Assembly (NCBI RefSeq): GCF_000016505.1
Contig: NC_009706.1
Coordinates: 2,852,001-2,916,000, forward strand
Origin: Clostridium kluyveri DSM 555
Lineage (GTDB): Bacteria; Bacillota; Clostridia; Clostridiales; Clostridiaceae
Direction of reading: 5' to 3'
DNA length: 64,000 nt
The notes under the pieces are model-generated. The model was not told where the DNA came from and did not search any database. It was given only the letters and a program-made list of their open reading frames with translations. Both the position numbers and the translations under genes were made by a program. Position 1 is the stretch's first letter. Each line of letters begins with the position of its first letter. Shown here one piece after another: positions 7,871-16,730 of this stretch.

Positions 7871-9847
7871 CTAGACTTTAAACTTTTGAATGCTTTCATC
7901 AAGCTTTTGTGCCAAATCAGATTGTTCTTCTGTAGCTTTACTAACTTGTATAATACCTTCAGTTGCATAATTTATGGAACTCTTAATTTCATTAGTACTT
8001 TCTAATGACTTTTGTGCAATTTCAGAAACACCGCTTATGGTATTAGTTATTTCATCTACTGTAACTTTTATTTCCTCTGTCATGGCGGCTAAATCTTTAG
8101 AAATATTATAGGTGATTTCAGAATCCTTAAAATATTGGGCTCCTGTATTTGAATAATTATCTAATTGCATATTTACATTTTTATCAATAAATTTCAATAA
8201 TTCATTACTTGCCTTTGAAAGATTATTAAAAACTTCTTGAACCTTTATTACGGTATTTTGTATGGTAGAAACTATTTCCGAAGATTGTTCTGCTAAAATT
8301 TTTACTTCTTGTGCAACTACGCCAAATCCTTTGCCCTGTTCTCCTGCTCTTGCAGCCTCAATAGAGGCATTTAGAGCCAATAAATTAGTCTGTTCTGCAA
8401 TACTTGAGATCATATCTGCCATTTCCTTTATTTCTACAACCACTTTTACATCATCAATAGCTTTTAATATACTTGCTTCTTGCTCCTTATAAATGTTTCT
8501 ACACTCATCTATGGCATTTTTTACATTCTCTTCTATGGAAAGTGCCCTTACTTTAGCCTCATTTGCATTTTTATTCCCATTTTCAGCTCTATTTGATAAT
8601 TCATTTACATTGGCATCTATTTCCTCTATGGATGCAGTCACTTCTTCTGTAGAGGAGGTGACTTCCTGAGAACAATTTACTATATTATTTATTGAACTAT
8701 CTATAATTTTAAATTTTAACGTTATTTCTTCTACCGAATTAGAAAGTTTTTTACTAAAAGAAGTAATATCTCTAGAATTATCAATTATAGTCTTTATAAG
8801 TTCTTTAACATTTTTCTGTGCAGTATTAAGCAGCTCGGCGGTTTGGCCAAATTCATCTCCTCTTCTTATCTGTATAGGAGTACTAAAATCACAGGCAGAA
8901 AGACGTTTTGCAAAAGCTTGTATTCTTAAAAGGGGGCTAGTTATATATTTTACAATAACTATTCCACATATAATAACTATTCCAATTATAATAACCAAAA
9001 TTATTGAAACCGTTATTATAATTGAATTCAAATCCCCTATGTAATCACTTTCCGGAAGAACAGCTATAGATATCCAACCTGTTTCATCAGAACGACTAAA
9101 TCCGATTATATTCAAGAGTCTCCCATCATTATATTGTAACTCCCCACTTTTTTTATTCAAAATTATTTGCGCAGATGGAATTTCTTTTTTTATATTAGTC
9201 ATTAATTTATTCTTATCCTTATGTGCAATAATTGTGCCATCAGACAAAGTTAATATGGAATATCCTGTTTTTCCAACTTTAGTAGATGCTATTTTATCAC
9301 ATAAAGTAGATATATCCATGTCTATGCCTACCACTGTTATCTTCCCATTACTAGATTGTACTTTTTTTGCAGCGGTTATAACAATTTTACCCGTAACAGC
9401 GTCTTTATAAGGTTCAGTTATAAATACCTTATCGGGAAAAGCCACAGCCTGTTTGTACCAATCTCTAGTTGTAGGATCATATCCTGAAGGTAATTCAGTT
9501 TTAGGGTATATTGTAAAGTTCTTCCCTTCGTCTCCCACATATGATTGCATTATATCCTTATTGCTGTCAGTTATACTTTCAAGTTCATCAATCATGCCAT
9601 TTTCATCACCATCAATTATGGATTTATCAATAGCCAAAGCTTGTATTGAATTTTTCACTGAATTAATATGTAATTCTATAAATGAAGATTTTTCATTGGA
9701 TATCTCCATGGTAAGCTGGCTTGTTTTATTATATGTAAGCTTTGATGCCATATGAAAACTTATAATGGATATTAATAAAAGCGGTATACAGACAATTAAT
9801 ATTAATATAGTAATAAGCTTATACTCTAATGATATTTTTTTTAACAT
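7871..9847 (-). CDS. Methyl-accepting chemotaxis protein with dCache sensor domain
   Basis: A 658-residue transmembrane chemoreceptor. An N-terminal membrane helix (residues 11-32) is followed by a double-Cache ligand-binding region ([22 protein letters not shown] near residue 145). A second membrane helix lies near residue 290, then a HAMP domain ([20 protein letters not shown]). The cytoplasmic signalling hairpin carries the conserved tip [20 protein letters not shown]. dCache domains usually bind amino acids or other small organic molecules; the ligand cannot be read. The ATG at 9847 has an AAGGAGG site. The gene lies behind a long structured leader with its own terminator, so its expression is probably conditional. 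Confidence 0.93.
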   Translation of the reverse strand: MLKKISLEYKLITILILIVCIPLLLISIISFHMASKLTYNKTSQLTMEISNEKSSFIELHINSVKNSIQALAIDKSIIDGDENGMIDELESITDSNKDIMQSYVGDEGKNFTIYPKTELPSGYDPTTRDWYKQAVAFPDKVFITEPYKDAVTGKIVITAAKKVQSSNGKITVVGIDMDISTLCDKIASTKVGKTGYSILTLSDGTIIAHKDKNKLMTNIKKEIPSAQIILNKKSGELQYNDGRLLNIIGFSRSDETGWISIAVLPESDYIGDLNSIIITVSIILVIIIGIVIICGIVIVKYITSPLLRIQAFAKRLSACDFSTPIQIRRGDEFGQTAELLNTAQKNVKELIKTIIDNSRDITSFSKKLSNSVEEITLKFKIIDSSINNIVNCSQEVTSSTEEVTASIEEIDANVNELSNRAENGNKNANEAKVRALSIEENVKNAIDECRNIYKEQEASILKAIDDVKVVVEIKEMADMISSIAEQTNLLALNASIEAARAGEQGKGFGVVAQEVKILAEQSSEIVSTIQNTVIKVQEVFNNLSKASNELLKFIDKNVNMQLDNYSNTGAQYFKDSEITYNISKDLAAMTEEIKVTVDEITNTISGVSEIAQKSLESTNEIKSSINYATEGIIQVSKATEEQSDLAQKLDESIQKFKV

Positions 9848-9992
9848 ATAATATATTTAACCTCCTTCTTTACATTAGATATTTTTGTTTATTTTTAGAT
9901 GCCCCATTCCTAAATCACATTATCATATGTTACCATATATGTTTTTTAAAATCCATAAATATGCATAATTCAACATAGAATTTTTATTTATC

Positions 9993-10035
9993 AAAAAATA
10001 AAACCACCACTTAGCTAAATGACACTAAATGGTGG
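9993..10035 (-). terminator. Intrinsic terminator in the leader of the chemoreceptor gene
   Basis: On the minus strand CCACCATTTAG (10035-10025) pairs with CTAAGTGGTGG (10014-10004; 11 bp, one wobble), followed by TTTTATTTTTT. It sits between the promoter at about 10390 and the ATG at 9847, so it would block the gene unless prevented. It starts two bases after the long-range helix described for this leader. Confidence 0.75.
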
Positions 10036-10037
10036 CT

Positions 10038-10340
10038 AAAATCCCAGCTCATATAAAAAATTTGGTTCTACTTGAATTTTTATCACCTTTCTTTTTCGGT
10101 TACTCTTTTATACTATTAAGCACATCATGAAACTTATAGTAATTTAAATATTATAAATCAGATGTCTCATAGGAACACATTTTACTAATAACTAATCTCT
10201 AACAGACTAATATTTGTACACAACAGCAATTCTTGTAAACATAAACCTTTATCCACAATAAATCAACTGCATTTCTTACCCTAACTATCTTTTAAAGTAT
10301 TTAACAATTCAACTTACATTAAATTATGAGCTAGGATTTT
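10038..10340 (-). ncRNA. Candidate structured leader RNA enclosed by a 16-bp helix
   Basis: AAAATCCTAGCTCATA (transcript side of 10340-10325) can pair over all 16 positions with TATGAGCTGGGATTTT (10053-10038); the single difference from perfect complementarity is a U-G pair. The helix encloses about 270 bases and is followed directly by a terminator, the arrangement of a riboswitch expression platform. I do not recognise the interior as any known class. Because the arms are inverted repeats, a small transposon-like element is the alternative. Confidence 0.45.
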
Positions 10341-10372
10341 TAAGAAGAATTTTTTACTTTCTTCTTGTTTAT

Positions 10373-10401
10373 ATTATACCTTAAAAATTCTGATAAGTCA
10401 A
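10373..10401 (-). promoter_or_regulatory. Promoter of the chemoreceptor leader
   Basis: TTGACT (10401-10396), 17-base spacer, TATAAT (10378-10373). The predicted start near 10366 leaves a 5' leader of more than 500 bases before the chemoreceptor ATG at 9847. Confidence 0.75.
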
Positions 10402-10440
10402 CTGAATATTAAAAAAATTAATAGAACTAGTAAATTCCAA

Positions 10441-11457
10441 TTATATTTCGAAATTAATAGAATTTTTTAAATATATAGCTTTCTTTAAATCACCTATATA
10501 TTTTTCTCTATAAAAATACAAGTTTTCTGCATCCTTTAAGGAAATTTCCTCAAATATAATTTTTTCGCCAGGTTTCATTTGTACAATTTTCCCAATATCT
10601 ACAGAAGTTATTTCTGCAATTTTAGGATACCCTCCCGTAGTCTGTCTGTCCGCCAACAGTATAATTGGATTACCATCCGGGGGAATTTGTACTGTGCCAA
10701 AAGAAACTGCTTCAGAAATCATGTCAAAAGTTTTTCTCAATTTCAATGTAGGCCCTAACAGTTTGCATCCCATTCTATCAGACTCATGGGAAATTTTAAA
10801 AGGATTGTGGAAAAATCTCTCTAAGCTCCCTTTAGTAAAATCTTTAAAATTCCTTCCTCTAATAACTCTTATAAAACCATATGTAGAATTTCCCTCCTTA
10901 CATCCTTTTACATACCAATTCACTGTAGTAAATATTTTCGATGGCAATTTCCTCCTCAGTACATTTATAATATTAACCGACTGTGCCTCTGGAGAATTGA
11001 GATTAATTCTATCACCTTTTTTCAAAGCTCTACCACTATAGCCTCCTATTTCAGCTTTAATATACGTACTTTTACTTCCCATAATTTCCGGCAAATCAAA
11101 TCCCCCTGCAACACATAAATAGCCATAACAACCTACTCTACAATTACTGAATTTTAATATAGCATCCCTATTTAAATATACAGGTCTCCACATAGGTACA
11201 GGTTTTTCATCTATGGTTGGTAAAAAATCCCCTCCTGTTATGGAAAAAAGGGTACCTTTTTTCATATTTAAATAAGGTCCAATCAGCGCAATTTCTAGTG
11301 CTCCTTCTCCTTCTCTATTGCCAATTAAAATATTTCCCATGCGAAGTGCATAAGTATCCATGGCACCGCCTACTATAACCCCATACTTTTGATACCCAGC
11401 TCTCCCTAAGTCTTGAATAGTCGTGAGAAACCCTGACTTTAAAACATTTATATCCAA
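10441..11457 (-). CDS. pxpC: 5-oxoprolinase subunit C (biotin-dependent carboxyltransferase-like)
   Basis: KipA/PxpC family, 338 residues. With PxpA and PxpB it performs ATP-dependent opening of 5-oxoproline (pyroglutamate) to glutamate in the cytosol. Recognisable family segments are the N-terminal GFLTTIQDLGRAGYQKYGV, MGNILIGN and the C-terminal PPDGNPIILLADRQTTGGYPKIAEI. Its start overlaps the pxpB end by ten bases, so the two are translationally coupled. It is the last gene of a pxpA-pxpB-pxpC operon. Older names link this family to the KinA inhibitor pair KipI/KipA. Confidence 0.92.
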   Translation of the reverse strand: MDINVLKSGFLTTIQDLGRAGYQKYGVIVGGAMDTYALRMGNILIGNREGEGALEIALIGPYLNMKKGTLFSITGGDFLPTIDEKPVPMWRPVYLNRDAILKFSNCRVGCYGYLCVAGGFDLPEIMGSKSTYIKAEIGGYSGRALKKGDRINLNSPEAQSVNIINVLRRKLPSKIFTTVNWYVKGCKEGNSTYGFIRVIRGRNFKDFTKGSLERFFHNPFKISHESDRMGCKLLGPTLKLRKTFDMISEAVSFGTVQIPPDGNPIILLADRQTTGGYPKIAEITSVDIGKIVQMKPGEKIIFEEISLKDAENLYFYREKYIGDLKKAIYLKNSINFEI

Positions 11458-12191
11458 TTTTCACTTTCCTTATATTTATCATATTCACCAGGAGAAATAG
11501 GATAAAATCTCACCACATCACCTGGACGTAAAATACTTGGCGGACATGTGGAAGGAGAAAAAAGTACTTTTGGTGTATTCCCAATAATTTGCCACCCTCC
11601 AGGAGTACTTATTGAATAAACACCTGTTTGCATTCCTGCAATTCCAACAGAACCTTTTGGAACTGATCTGCGGGGTGACTTGCGCCTTGGAGCAGCTATT
11701 TTCTCAGACATTCCTCCCAGATAAGGAAATCCAGGGGCAAATCCAATCATGTATACAATATAATCATTATTAGAATGAATGTCTATTACTCTATCTACAG
11801 AAATTTTATTATATTCAGCAACATATTGAAGATCCGGTCCAAATTGCCCCCCGTAACATACAGGAATTTTCACAATCCTTTCTTCTTCGTCTATAGATAC
11901 ATTAAAATTATCAAGCATATTATTAATCAGAGAAGAAACTATTTCATAGGAAGATTTTTTTATTCCTTTGTAAGCTTTCTTAGTTCTTAGTTTAATTATA
12001 TCGTAAAATATGGTAACTGTTGAAAAAGCAGGCACATATTCTATCATTCCTTCAAAAGGATGTTTATGAAGGTATTCCCCAAACATTCTAACTGTTTTGT
12101 GAATATCTTTATCAATTTTCCTCCCAAATTCTATTAAAATTGCAGACTCACCCATAGGGAAAATATTCCATTCAATTTTATACTGTTTCAT
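11448..12191 (-). CDS. pxpB: 5-oxoprolinase subunit B (KipI family)
   Basis: A 247-residue member of the KipI/allophanate hydrolase subunit 1 family. Signature segments are VYMIGFAPGFPYLGGM, APRRKSPRRSVPKGSVGIAG and TPGGWQIIGNTP. It forms the carboxyltransferase-like unit with PxpC. It sits between pxpA (25 bases upstream) and pxpC (ten-base overlap). The three genes together identify the operon as 5-oxoprolinase rather than urea amidolyase or a lone sporulation-kinase inhibitor. Confidence 0.92.
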   Translation of the reverse strand: MKQYKIEWNIFPMGESAILIEFGRKIDKDIHKTVRMFGEYLHKHPFEGMIEYVPAFSTVTIFYDIIKLRTKKAYKGIKKSSYEIVSSLINNMLDNFNVSIDEEERIVKIPVCYGGQFGPDLQYVAEYNKISVDRVIDIHSNNDYIVYMIGFAPGFPYLGGMSEKIAAPRRKSPRRSVPKGSVGIAGMQTGVYSISTPGGWQIIGNTPKVLFSPSTCPPSILRPGDVVRFYPISPGEYDKYKESENWI

Positions 12192-12216
12192 AATGATCTA
12201 ATCACCTAACTTTAAA

Positions 12217-12984
12217 TTATTCATGTATTATTTTTTCTATATAAACCCCCAAATCCTTGAGATGTTTATTGATTTTACGTACAAAAATCAATGAGTGAGG
12301 GTTATCACCGTGAATACATAGAGTATCAGCCTTTATTCCAATGTCTTTTTTCTGCTCACACATAACTAATCCATATTTTATCATACGATAAACTCTTTCT
12401 GCTGCTTTATCAATATCTGTAATTATCGCAGCATTTCCTGCACTTCTAGGGGTAAGGGAACCATCTAATTGATAAGTCCTATCTGCAAATACTTCGCTAG
12501 CCGTTCTGAGTCCTATCCTATTTCCTTCAGATATAAGTTCACTTCCAGATAATCCAAATAGAATAAATTCAGGATTCACATTATATACACCTTCTGCAAT
12601 GGCTCTGGCAAGTTTTTTATTCTTTGCGGCCATATTATAAAGTGTACCATGAGGTTTTACATGATGCATGACACCCCCTTCAGATTTTACAAAAGCATAA
12701 AGTGCTCCTATTTGGTATACCACCATATCATAAATTTCATCAGGAGATACATTAATATTACGCCTTCCAAATCCAGCTAAATCCGGTAATCCAGGATGTG
12801 CTCCAATTGCCACATCATTTAATAATGAAAGCCTTACAGTTTCATGCATTATTTTAGGATCTCCTGCATGAAATCCACAGGCAATATTAGCGGAAGTAAT
12901 ATATTTTAATATTTCTTCATCATTTCCCATTTTGTAGACTCCAAAGCCCTCTCCCAAATCACAATTTAAATCTATTTTATACAT
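12217..12984 (-). CDS. pxpA: 5-oxoprolinase subunit A (LamB/YcsF family)
   Basis: A 255-residue LamB/YcsF-family protein with the expected N-terminal [11 protein letters not shown] and [12 protein letters not shown] metal-site segments, and later [12 protein letters not shown] and CIHGDNPH. It is the first gene of the pxpABC operon that recycles spontaneously formed pyroglutamate to glutamate. The ATG at 12984 follows a GGAGCGG site. Confidence 0.93.
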
Positions 12985-13258
12985 TTATCCGCTCCTTTTC
13001 CAATGAAATAATTATTAACTCTATATAGAAATTCATCACAAGGAATACTTTCCTCCACTTAAATTTTAGGAGAACTTACTGTGACTTGCTAAAATTAAAT
13101 CTATTGTTTAATATCTATAATTATAGCTAACATTTATAAAAGCAACAACGAAGTAATTATTAATAGATATGTTATAAATAAAAAATATTATTATTTTTTA
13201 TTTATAAATATGTTAAAATAGAGTAAATATTATAAATTTTAAGATAGAGGGGAAAATA

Positions 13259-14014
13259 TTGATAGCTATAAGAACTAATAAGGAAATAAGCTACATGGCA
13301 GCAGCTGGAAAAATACTGGCATCCTGTCATAAGGAAATTAGAAAAATAATAAAACCAGGTTTAACCACTATGGAAATAGATTCTTTTGTAGAGAGATATC
13401 TGAAAGAACATGGAGCAAAACCGGAACAAAAAGGTTATATGGGATTTCCCTATGCAACCTGTGCTTCTGTAAATGACGAAATTTGCCACGGTTTTCCCAC
13501 AAATAAACCTTTAAAAGAAGGAGATATTGTTACCATTGACATGGTGGTAAACCTAGATGGATGGTTAGCTGACTCTGCATGGTCCTATTCAGTAGGAAAA
13601 ATTTCAGAAGAAGCTAAAAATCTTATGGAAGTTACAAAAAAATGCCTTTATAAAGGTATAAAGAAAGCTTTCTCTGGAAATAGAATAGGAGATATTGGAC
13701 ACACTATACAAACTTATGCAGAATCTTTAGGGTATTCCGTAGTAAGAGATTACACAGGTCATGGTATTGGCAAAGTTATGCATGATGATGTGGTAGTGCC
13801 TCATTATGGAAAACCAGGTAGAGGACTAAAACTTAGGGAAGGCATGGTAATTACTATAGAGCCTATGATAAATATAGGAACCTATAGAACCCTGTTGGAT
13901 CTTAACAACTGGACTGCACGCACTGCTGATGGCAGCTTATCAGCACAATATGAACACACTATTGCCATCACCAAAAATGAACCTATAATTCTAACAGATC
14001 AAGATAATATATAA
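13259..14014 (+). CDS. map: Methionine aminopeptidase, type I
   Basis: Removes the initiator methionine from nascent proteins. A 251-residue type I enzyme without an N-terminal zinc-finger extension. Metal ligands and catalytic residues are visible: His in DEICHGFPT, Asp in TIDMVVNLDGWLADS (two), His in GHGIGKVMHDD, Glu in ITIEPM and Glu in QYEHTIAIT. It starts at TTG (13259-13261) with GAGGGG upstream; no ATG fits. It is not in the ribosomal protein cluster where the main map gene usually sits, so this is probably an additional copy. Confidence 0.93.
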   Translation: MIAIRTNKEISYMAAAGKILASCHKEIRKIIKPGLTTMEIDSFVERYLKEHGAKPEQKGYMGFPYATCASVNDEICHGFPTNKPLKEGDIVTIDMVVNLDGWLADSAWSYSVGKISEEAKNLMEVTKKCLYKGIKKAFSGNRIGDIGHTIQTYAESLGYSVVRDYTGHGIGKVMHDDVVVPHYGKPGRGLKLREGMVITIEPMINIGTYRTLLDLNNWTARTADGSLSAQYEHTIAITKNEPIILTDQDNI

Positions 14015-14023
14015 GTATATAAC

Positions 14024-14065
14024 ATAACTAATTTCAAATAATTATTATTGTTTGAAATTAGTTAT
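14024..14065. terminator. Inverted repeat after map
   Basis: ATAACTAATTTCAAA (14024-14038) and its exact reverse complement (14051-14065) form a 15-bp stem just downstream of map, followed by an A-rich rather than T-rich stretch. It is probably the 3' end of the map transcript. Confidence 0.5.
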
Positions 14066-14084
14066 TAAAAAACTATAAAAACTA

Positions 14085-14113
14085 TTGAATAAGTAATTTT
14101 TTTAGTGTATAAT
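14085..14113 (+). promoter_or_regulatory. Promoter of the flavin reductase-rubredoxin gene
   Basis: TTGAAT (14085-14090), 17-base spacer, TATAAT (14108-14113). Two purine-rich SD-like sequences follow, GGGAGGAGG near 14143-14152 and AGGAGG at 14203-14208; only the second is near a usable start. Confidence 0.65.
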
Positions 14114-14202
14114 CTATTTAAGAAAACATTTTATATAAAAAAAGGGAGGAGGTAACTAAATACTACTTTTAATACACTACTTTAAATAATATATAAATTG
14201 AG

Positions 14203-14256
14203 AGGAGGTATTACTTACATATTAAATTTTAATATTATGTAAGTATATGAATTATG
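14203..14256 (+). promoter_or_regulatory. Shine-Dalgarno separated from start codon by a hairpin
   Basis: AGGAGG at 14203-14208 lies 45 bases before the ATG at 14254, far too distant as a linear spacer. A perfect 10-bp inverted repeat (14212-14221 with 14236-14245) lies between them. If folded, it leaves an effective spacing of about 11 bases. A start-stop ATG-TAA (14237-14242) and a short MNYD frame (14247-14261) also lie here. Confidence 0.5.
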
Positions 14257-14943
14257 ATTGATAATAAAGCATTTTATAAACTAAGTTACGGCTTATATGT
14301 TATAAGCTCTATCTCTGAAGGTAAGAAAAATGGACAGATTGCCAATACAGTTTTTCAAATAACATCAGATCCAGCTAGAATTGCTGTAAGTATTAATAAA
14401 CAAAATCTTACTCATGAATATATACAAAAAAGCAAGTTAATAGGGGTATCTGCCCTTTCCACGGAAACTCCTTTAGAATTTGTAGGTAAGTTTGGGTTTA
14501 AATCCGGAAGAACTACTGATAAATTTTCTGGAGTATCCTTCAAGGCAGGTGCAAGTGGCGTTCCAATAGTTCTTGACAATGCCGCTTCATGGATTGAATT
14601 AAAAGTTGAAAAAGAAATAGACATAGATACCCACACTATATTCGTTGGAAAAGTACTTAATTCAGAATTAATAAAGGATATAGATCCTATGACATATGCA
14701 TATTATCAGGACGTAAAACGTGGTAAATCTCCACAGACCTCACCAACTCATGCAGCAAATAAAAATAATCCAGTAAAAGATGCTCCTAAATATCAATGTT
14801 CCGTATGTGGATTTATTTATGATCCTGCAGTTGGAGATCCTGACTCTGGTGTTGAACCAGGTACATTATTTGAAGATTTGCCTAAGAGCTGGGAATGTCC
14901 AGTCTGTGGCGTAGGCAAAGCAAAATTTAAACCTTTGGATTAA
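14254..14943 (+). CDS. High-molecular-weight rubredoxin (flavin reductase-like domain + rubredoxin)
   Basis: A fusion of an FMN-binding flavin reductase-like (flavoredoxin) domain (residues 1-150) and a C-terminal rubredoxin with the two iron-binding pairs [10 protein letters not shown] and [11 protein letters not shown]. Proteins of this build (Hrb of acetogens) pass electrons from NAD(P)H-linked donors to flavodiiron proteins for O2 or NO detoxification in the cytosol. The domains are joined by a linker rich in Ser, Thr, Asn and Lys ([19 protein letters not shown]). The start at 14254 matches the family N-terminus ([11 protein letters not shown]). No flavodiiron partner is adjacent. Confidence 0.9.
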   Translation: MIDNKAFYKLSYGLYVISSISEGKKNGQIANTVFQITSDPARIAVSINKQNLTHEYIQKSKLIGVSALSTETPLEFVGKFGFKSGRTTDKFSGVSFKAGASGVPIVLDNAASWIELKVEKEIDIDTHTIFVGKVLNSELIKDIDPMTYAYYQDVKRGKSPQTSPTHAANKNNPVKDAPKYQCSVCGFIYDPAVGDPDSGVEPGTLFEDLPKSWECPVCGVGKAKFKPLD

Positions 14944-14963
14944 ATAACCTAATCTGATTTTAA

Positions 14964-15011
14964 AATTTAAATTATAGAAATTTCTTTTAAGAAATTTCTA
15001 TAATTTAAATT
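14964..15011. terminator. 48-bp perfect palindrome after the rubredoxin gene
   Basis: Arms of 23 bp (14964-14986 and 14989-15011) are exactly complementary around a TT centre. It lies 20 bases after the stop codon and has no T-run, so it is either an unusual terminator, an mRNA 3' stabiliser, or a cruciform-prone site. Confidence 0.5.
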
Positions 15012-15068
15012 GACAATTATTAAATTTTATAATAACATACAAATAAGAAATTAAAAACTTAATAATCA

Positions 15069-15220
15069 GTTGAAGGGGAGTAATTTTAAGTTACAAAGTC
15101 AACATTTCGATCCAAATTTAAGGATCTGGTTTTGTAAGCCCTATGGGGTAATAAGACTTTTAACATAGTTCATAAGTTTATTTTAATTATGAACTACGTT
15201 AAAGGTCTTATTTTTATTAT
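15069..15220 (+). promoter_or_regulatory. Manganese riboswitch (yybP-ykoY) with terminator
   Basis: The aptamer (15069-15164) shows the conserved AAGGGGAGTA, AAAGTCAACAT and CTGGTTTTGTAAGCCCTAT segments and ends in AAGACTTTTAAC, which closes P1. That same segment is the first arm of a strong terminator (15153-15175 with 15187-15209, then TTTTTATT). Mn2+ binding to this class turns expression on. The downstream gene is a TerC-family membrane protein, the classic partner. Confidence 0.88.
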
Positions 15221-15267
15221 AAATTTAATGCCCTGATAATTAATTAAGAATTTGGAGGTAAAATTTT

Positions 15268-16128
15268 ATGTCTACAAAAAAATCTTTATTACATCTATGC
15301 TTTTGGGTGGGACTTGCTTTAACATTTAACATAGGAATTTATATTTTTATGGGACCTGAAAAAGCTCTATCTTTTTTAGGGGGATATGTAATTGAACAGA
15401 GCCTAAGTCTTGATAACATTTTTCTATTTTTACTTATATTTGAAAGTTTTTCAATAAAACCAGAATATCAGAAAAGAGTACTTACCTATGGAATTTTCGG
15501 CGCAGTAGTATTGAGACTTATATTTATAATACTTGGAGTAACTATTATTGACAAATTTCACTGGATGCTGTATATATTTGGCCTATTACTTATAGTAAGT
15601 GGTATTAAAATGTTTTTTAAACATAATGAATCAAAGGATTTTCATAACAGCAAAATAATTAAATTAATTAATAAAATAATTCCTGTTTCCAAAGAATTGG
15701 ACGGAGAGAAATTCTTCACTAAAAAGAATGGCATACTGTATGCCACTCCATTATTTGCTATATTAATACTAATAGAACTTTCAGATATAATTTTTGCAAT
15801 AGATTCAATACCTGCTATATTCTCTATAACTACAGATCCATTTATAGTATATACTTCAAATATATTTGCTATATTAGGACTTAGAAACATGTATTTCCTT
15901 CTTGAAAAACTTCACAACAAATTTGATTATGTTAAATACGGGGTTGCGTGCATACTGATATTTACAGGTATTAAACTTTCAATTACTTTTTTTCACATAA
16001 ATATTTCAATAATAGTATCACTATTAATTATATTTATAATAATGTCAGCAAGCATTTTAACTTCTGTTATTTTAAATAAAAGAAAAAAATCACCTTGTTC
16101 TTCTGAAGTTTCTAAAAATATTATATAG
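15268..16128 (+). CDS. TerC-family membrane protein, probable Mn2+ exporter
   Basis: A 286-residue integral membrane protein with about seven to eight hydrophobic segments and the two TerC hallmarks: EQSLSLDNIFLFLLIFESF near residue 45 and ELSDIIFAIDSIPAIFSIT near residue 170. The Asp residues in these membrane motifs are taken to line the metal path. Family members (YkoY/YceF/Alx/MeeF types) export manganese, loading exported metalloenzymes or preventing Mn toxicity. The Mn2+ riboswitch directly upstream supports that role. The ATG at 15268 follows GGAGG. Confidence 0.9.
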   Translation: MSTKKSLLHLCFWVGLALTFNIGIYIFMGPEKALSFLGGYVIEQSLSLDNIFLFLLIFESFSIKPEYQKRVLTYGIFGAVVLRLIFIILGVTIIDKFHWMLYIFGLLLIVSGIKMFFKHNESKDFHNSKIIKLINKIIPVSKELDGEKFFTKKNGILYATPLFAILILIELSDIIFAIDSIPAIFSITTDPFIVYTSNIFAILGLRNMYFLLEKLHNKFDYVKYGVACILIFTGIKLSITFFHINISIIVSLLIIFIIMSASILTSVILNKRKKSPCSSEVSKNII

Positions 16129-16161
16129 ATGTATAAAAAACTACCATCTTAAATAAAATAA

Positions 16162-16180
16162 AGGAGACTTAAAGTCTCCT
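16162..16180 (-). terminator. Terminator between convergent genes
   Basis: AGGAGACTT/AAGTCTCCT (16162-16170, 16172-16180) is followed on the minus strand by TTATTTTATTT. It serves the minus-strand gene ending at 16200 and perhaps terC as well. Confidence 0.6.
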
Positions 16181-16199
16181 CAACTAAGTTTTAAAATAC

Positions 16200-16727
16200 T
16201 TAAATAAGTTCATACCTTTTTACCAATACCCACGTATTACTTTTCCACATATAAAGAGAAATATTATCAAAATATTCATTGAAATCACAGGGATAATTAT
16301 TAACATAATCCCATATTTCTTTAAATCTATCCTTTATTCTCTTAGATACTATAGTACAATGAAAAACTTTATTTTTTCCTTCATTGTGTTTGAATTTTAC
16401 CCACGGTACCTTTTCTAATTCATCTATAAAACTATCGTGGACTTTTTTAGCTTGTGATGACATTTTTATATCCATATAAACTACATCTTCTCTAAATGCT
16501 CCGTAACCTTCAATTTTTATTGGTGACTTATAATTGCTTTTAGAAAATTTATTCAAAATATTTGTTATATCCTCAATTTTATTAGTTTCAAAAGGTGCTT
16601 TTATTGTAAAATGGGCCGGCAATTTAGTACGTTTTTTATTGAATTTATAACAGACATCATTAGTTAATTTCTCATGAAATTTTAATGCACCGCCACCTAC
16701 AGTACACACTATGACATATCTCTCCAT
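16200..16727 (-). CDS. 2H phosphoesterase (2'-5' RNA ligase/LigT family)
   Basis: A 175-residue protein with the two HxT motifs that define the 2H phosphoesterase superfamily: HFTIKAPFE (near residue 40) and FHCTIVSKRI (near residue 125). Members act on 2'-5' linked or cyclic nucleotides and RNA ends. The substrate of this YjcG-like clostridial group is not established. It starts three bases after the stop of the dehydrogenase gene upstream and is probably cotranscribed with it, though no functional link is evident. Confidence 0.75.
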   Translation of the reverse strand: MERYVIVCTVGGGALKFHEKLTNDVCYKFNKKRTKLPAHFTIKAPFETNKIEDITNILNKFSKSNYKSPIKIEGYGAFREDVVYMDIKMSSQAKKVHDSFIDELEKVPWVKFKHNEGKNKVFHCTIVSKRIKDRFKEIWDYVNNYPCDFNEYFDNISLYMWKSNTWVLVKRYELI

Positions 16728-16730
16728 ATA

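Noticed and set aside
9993-10340. Known c-di-GMP, SAM, lysine or cobalamin riboswitch before the chemoreceptor
   Set aside because: None of the consensus core segments of these classes could be found on the transcript strand.
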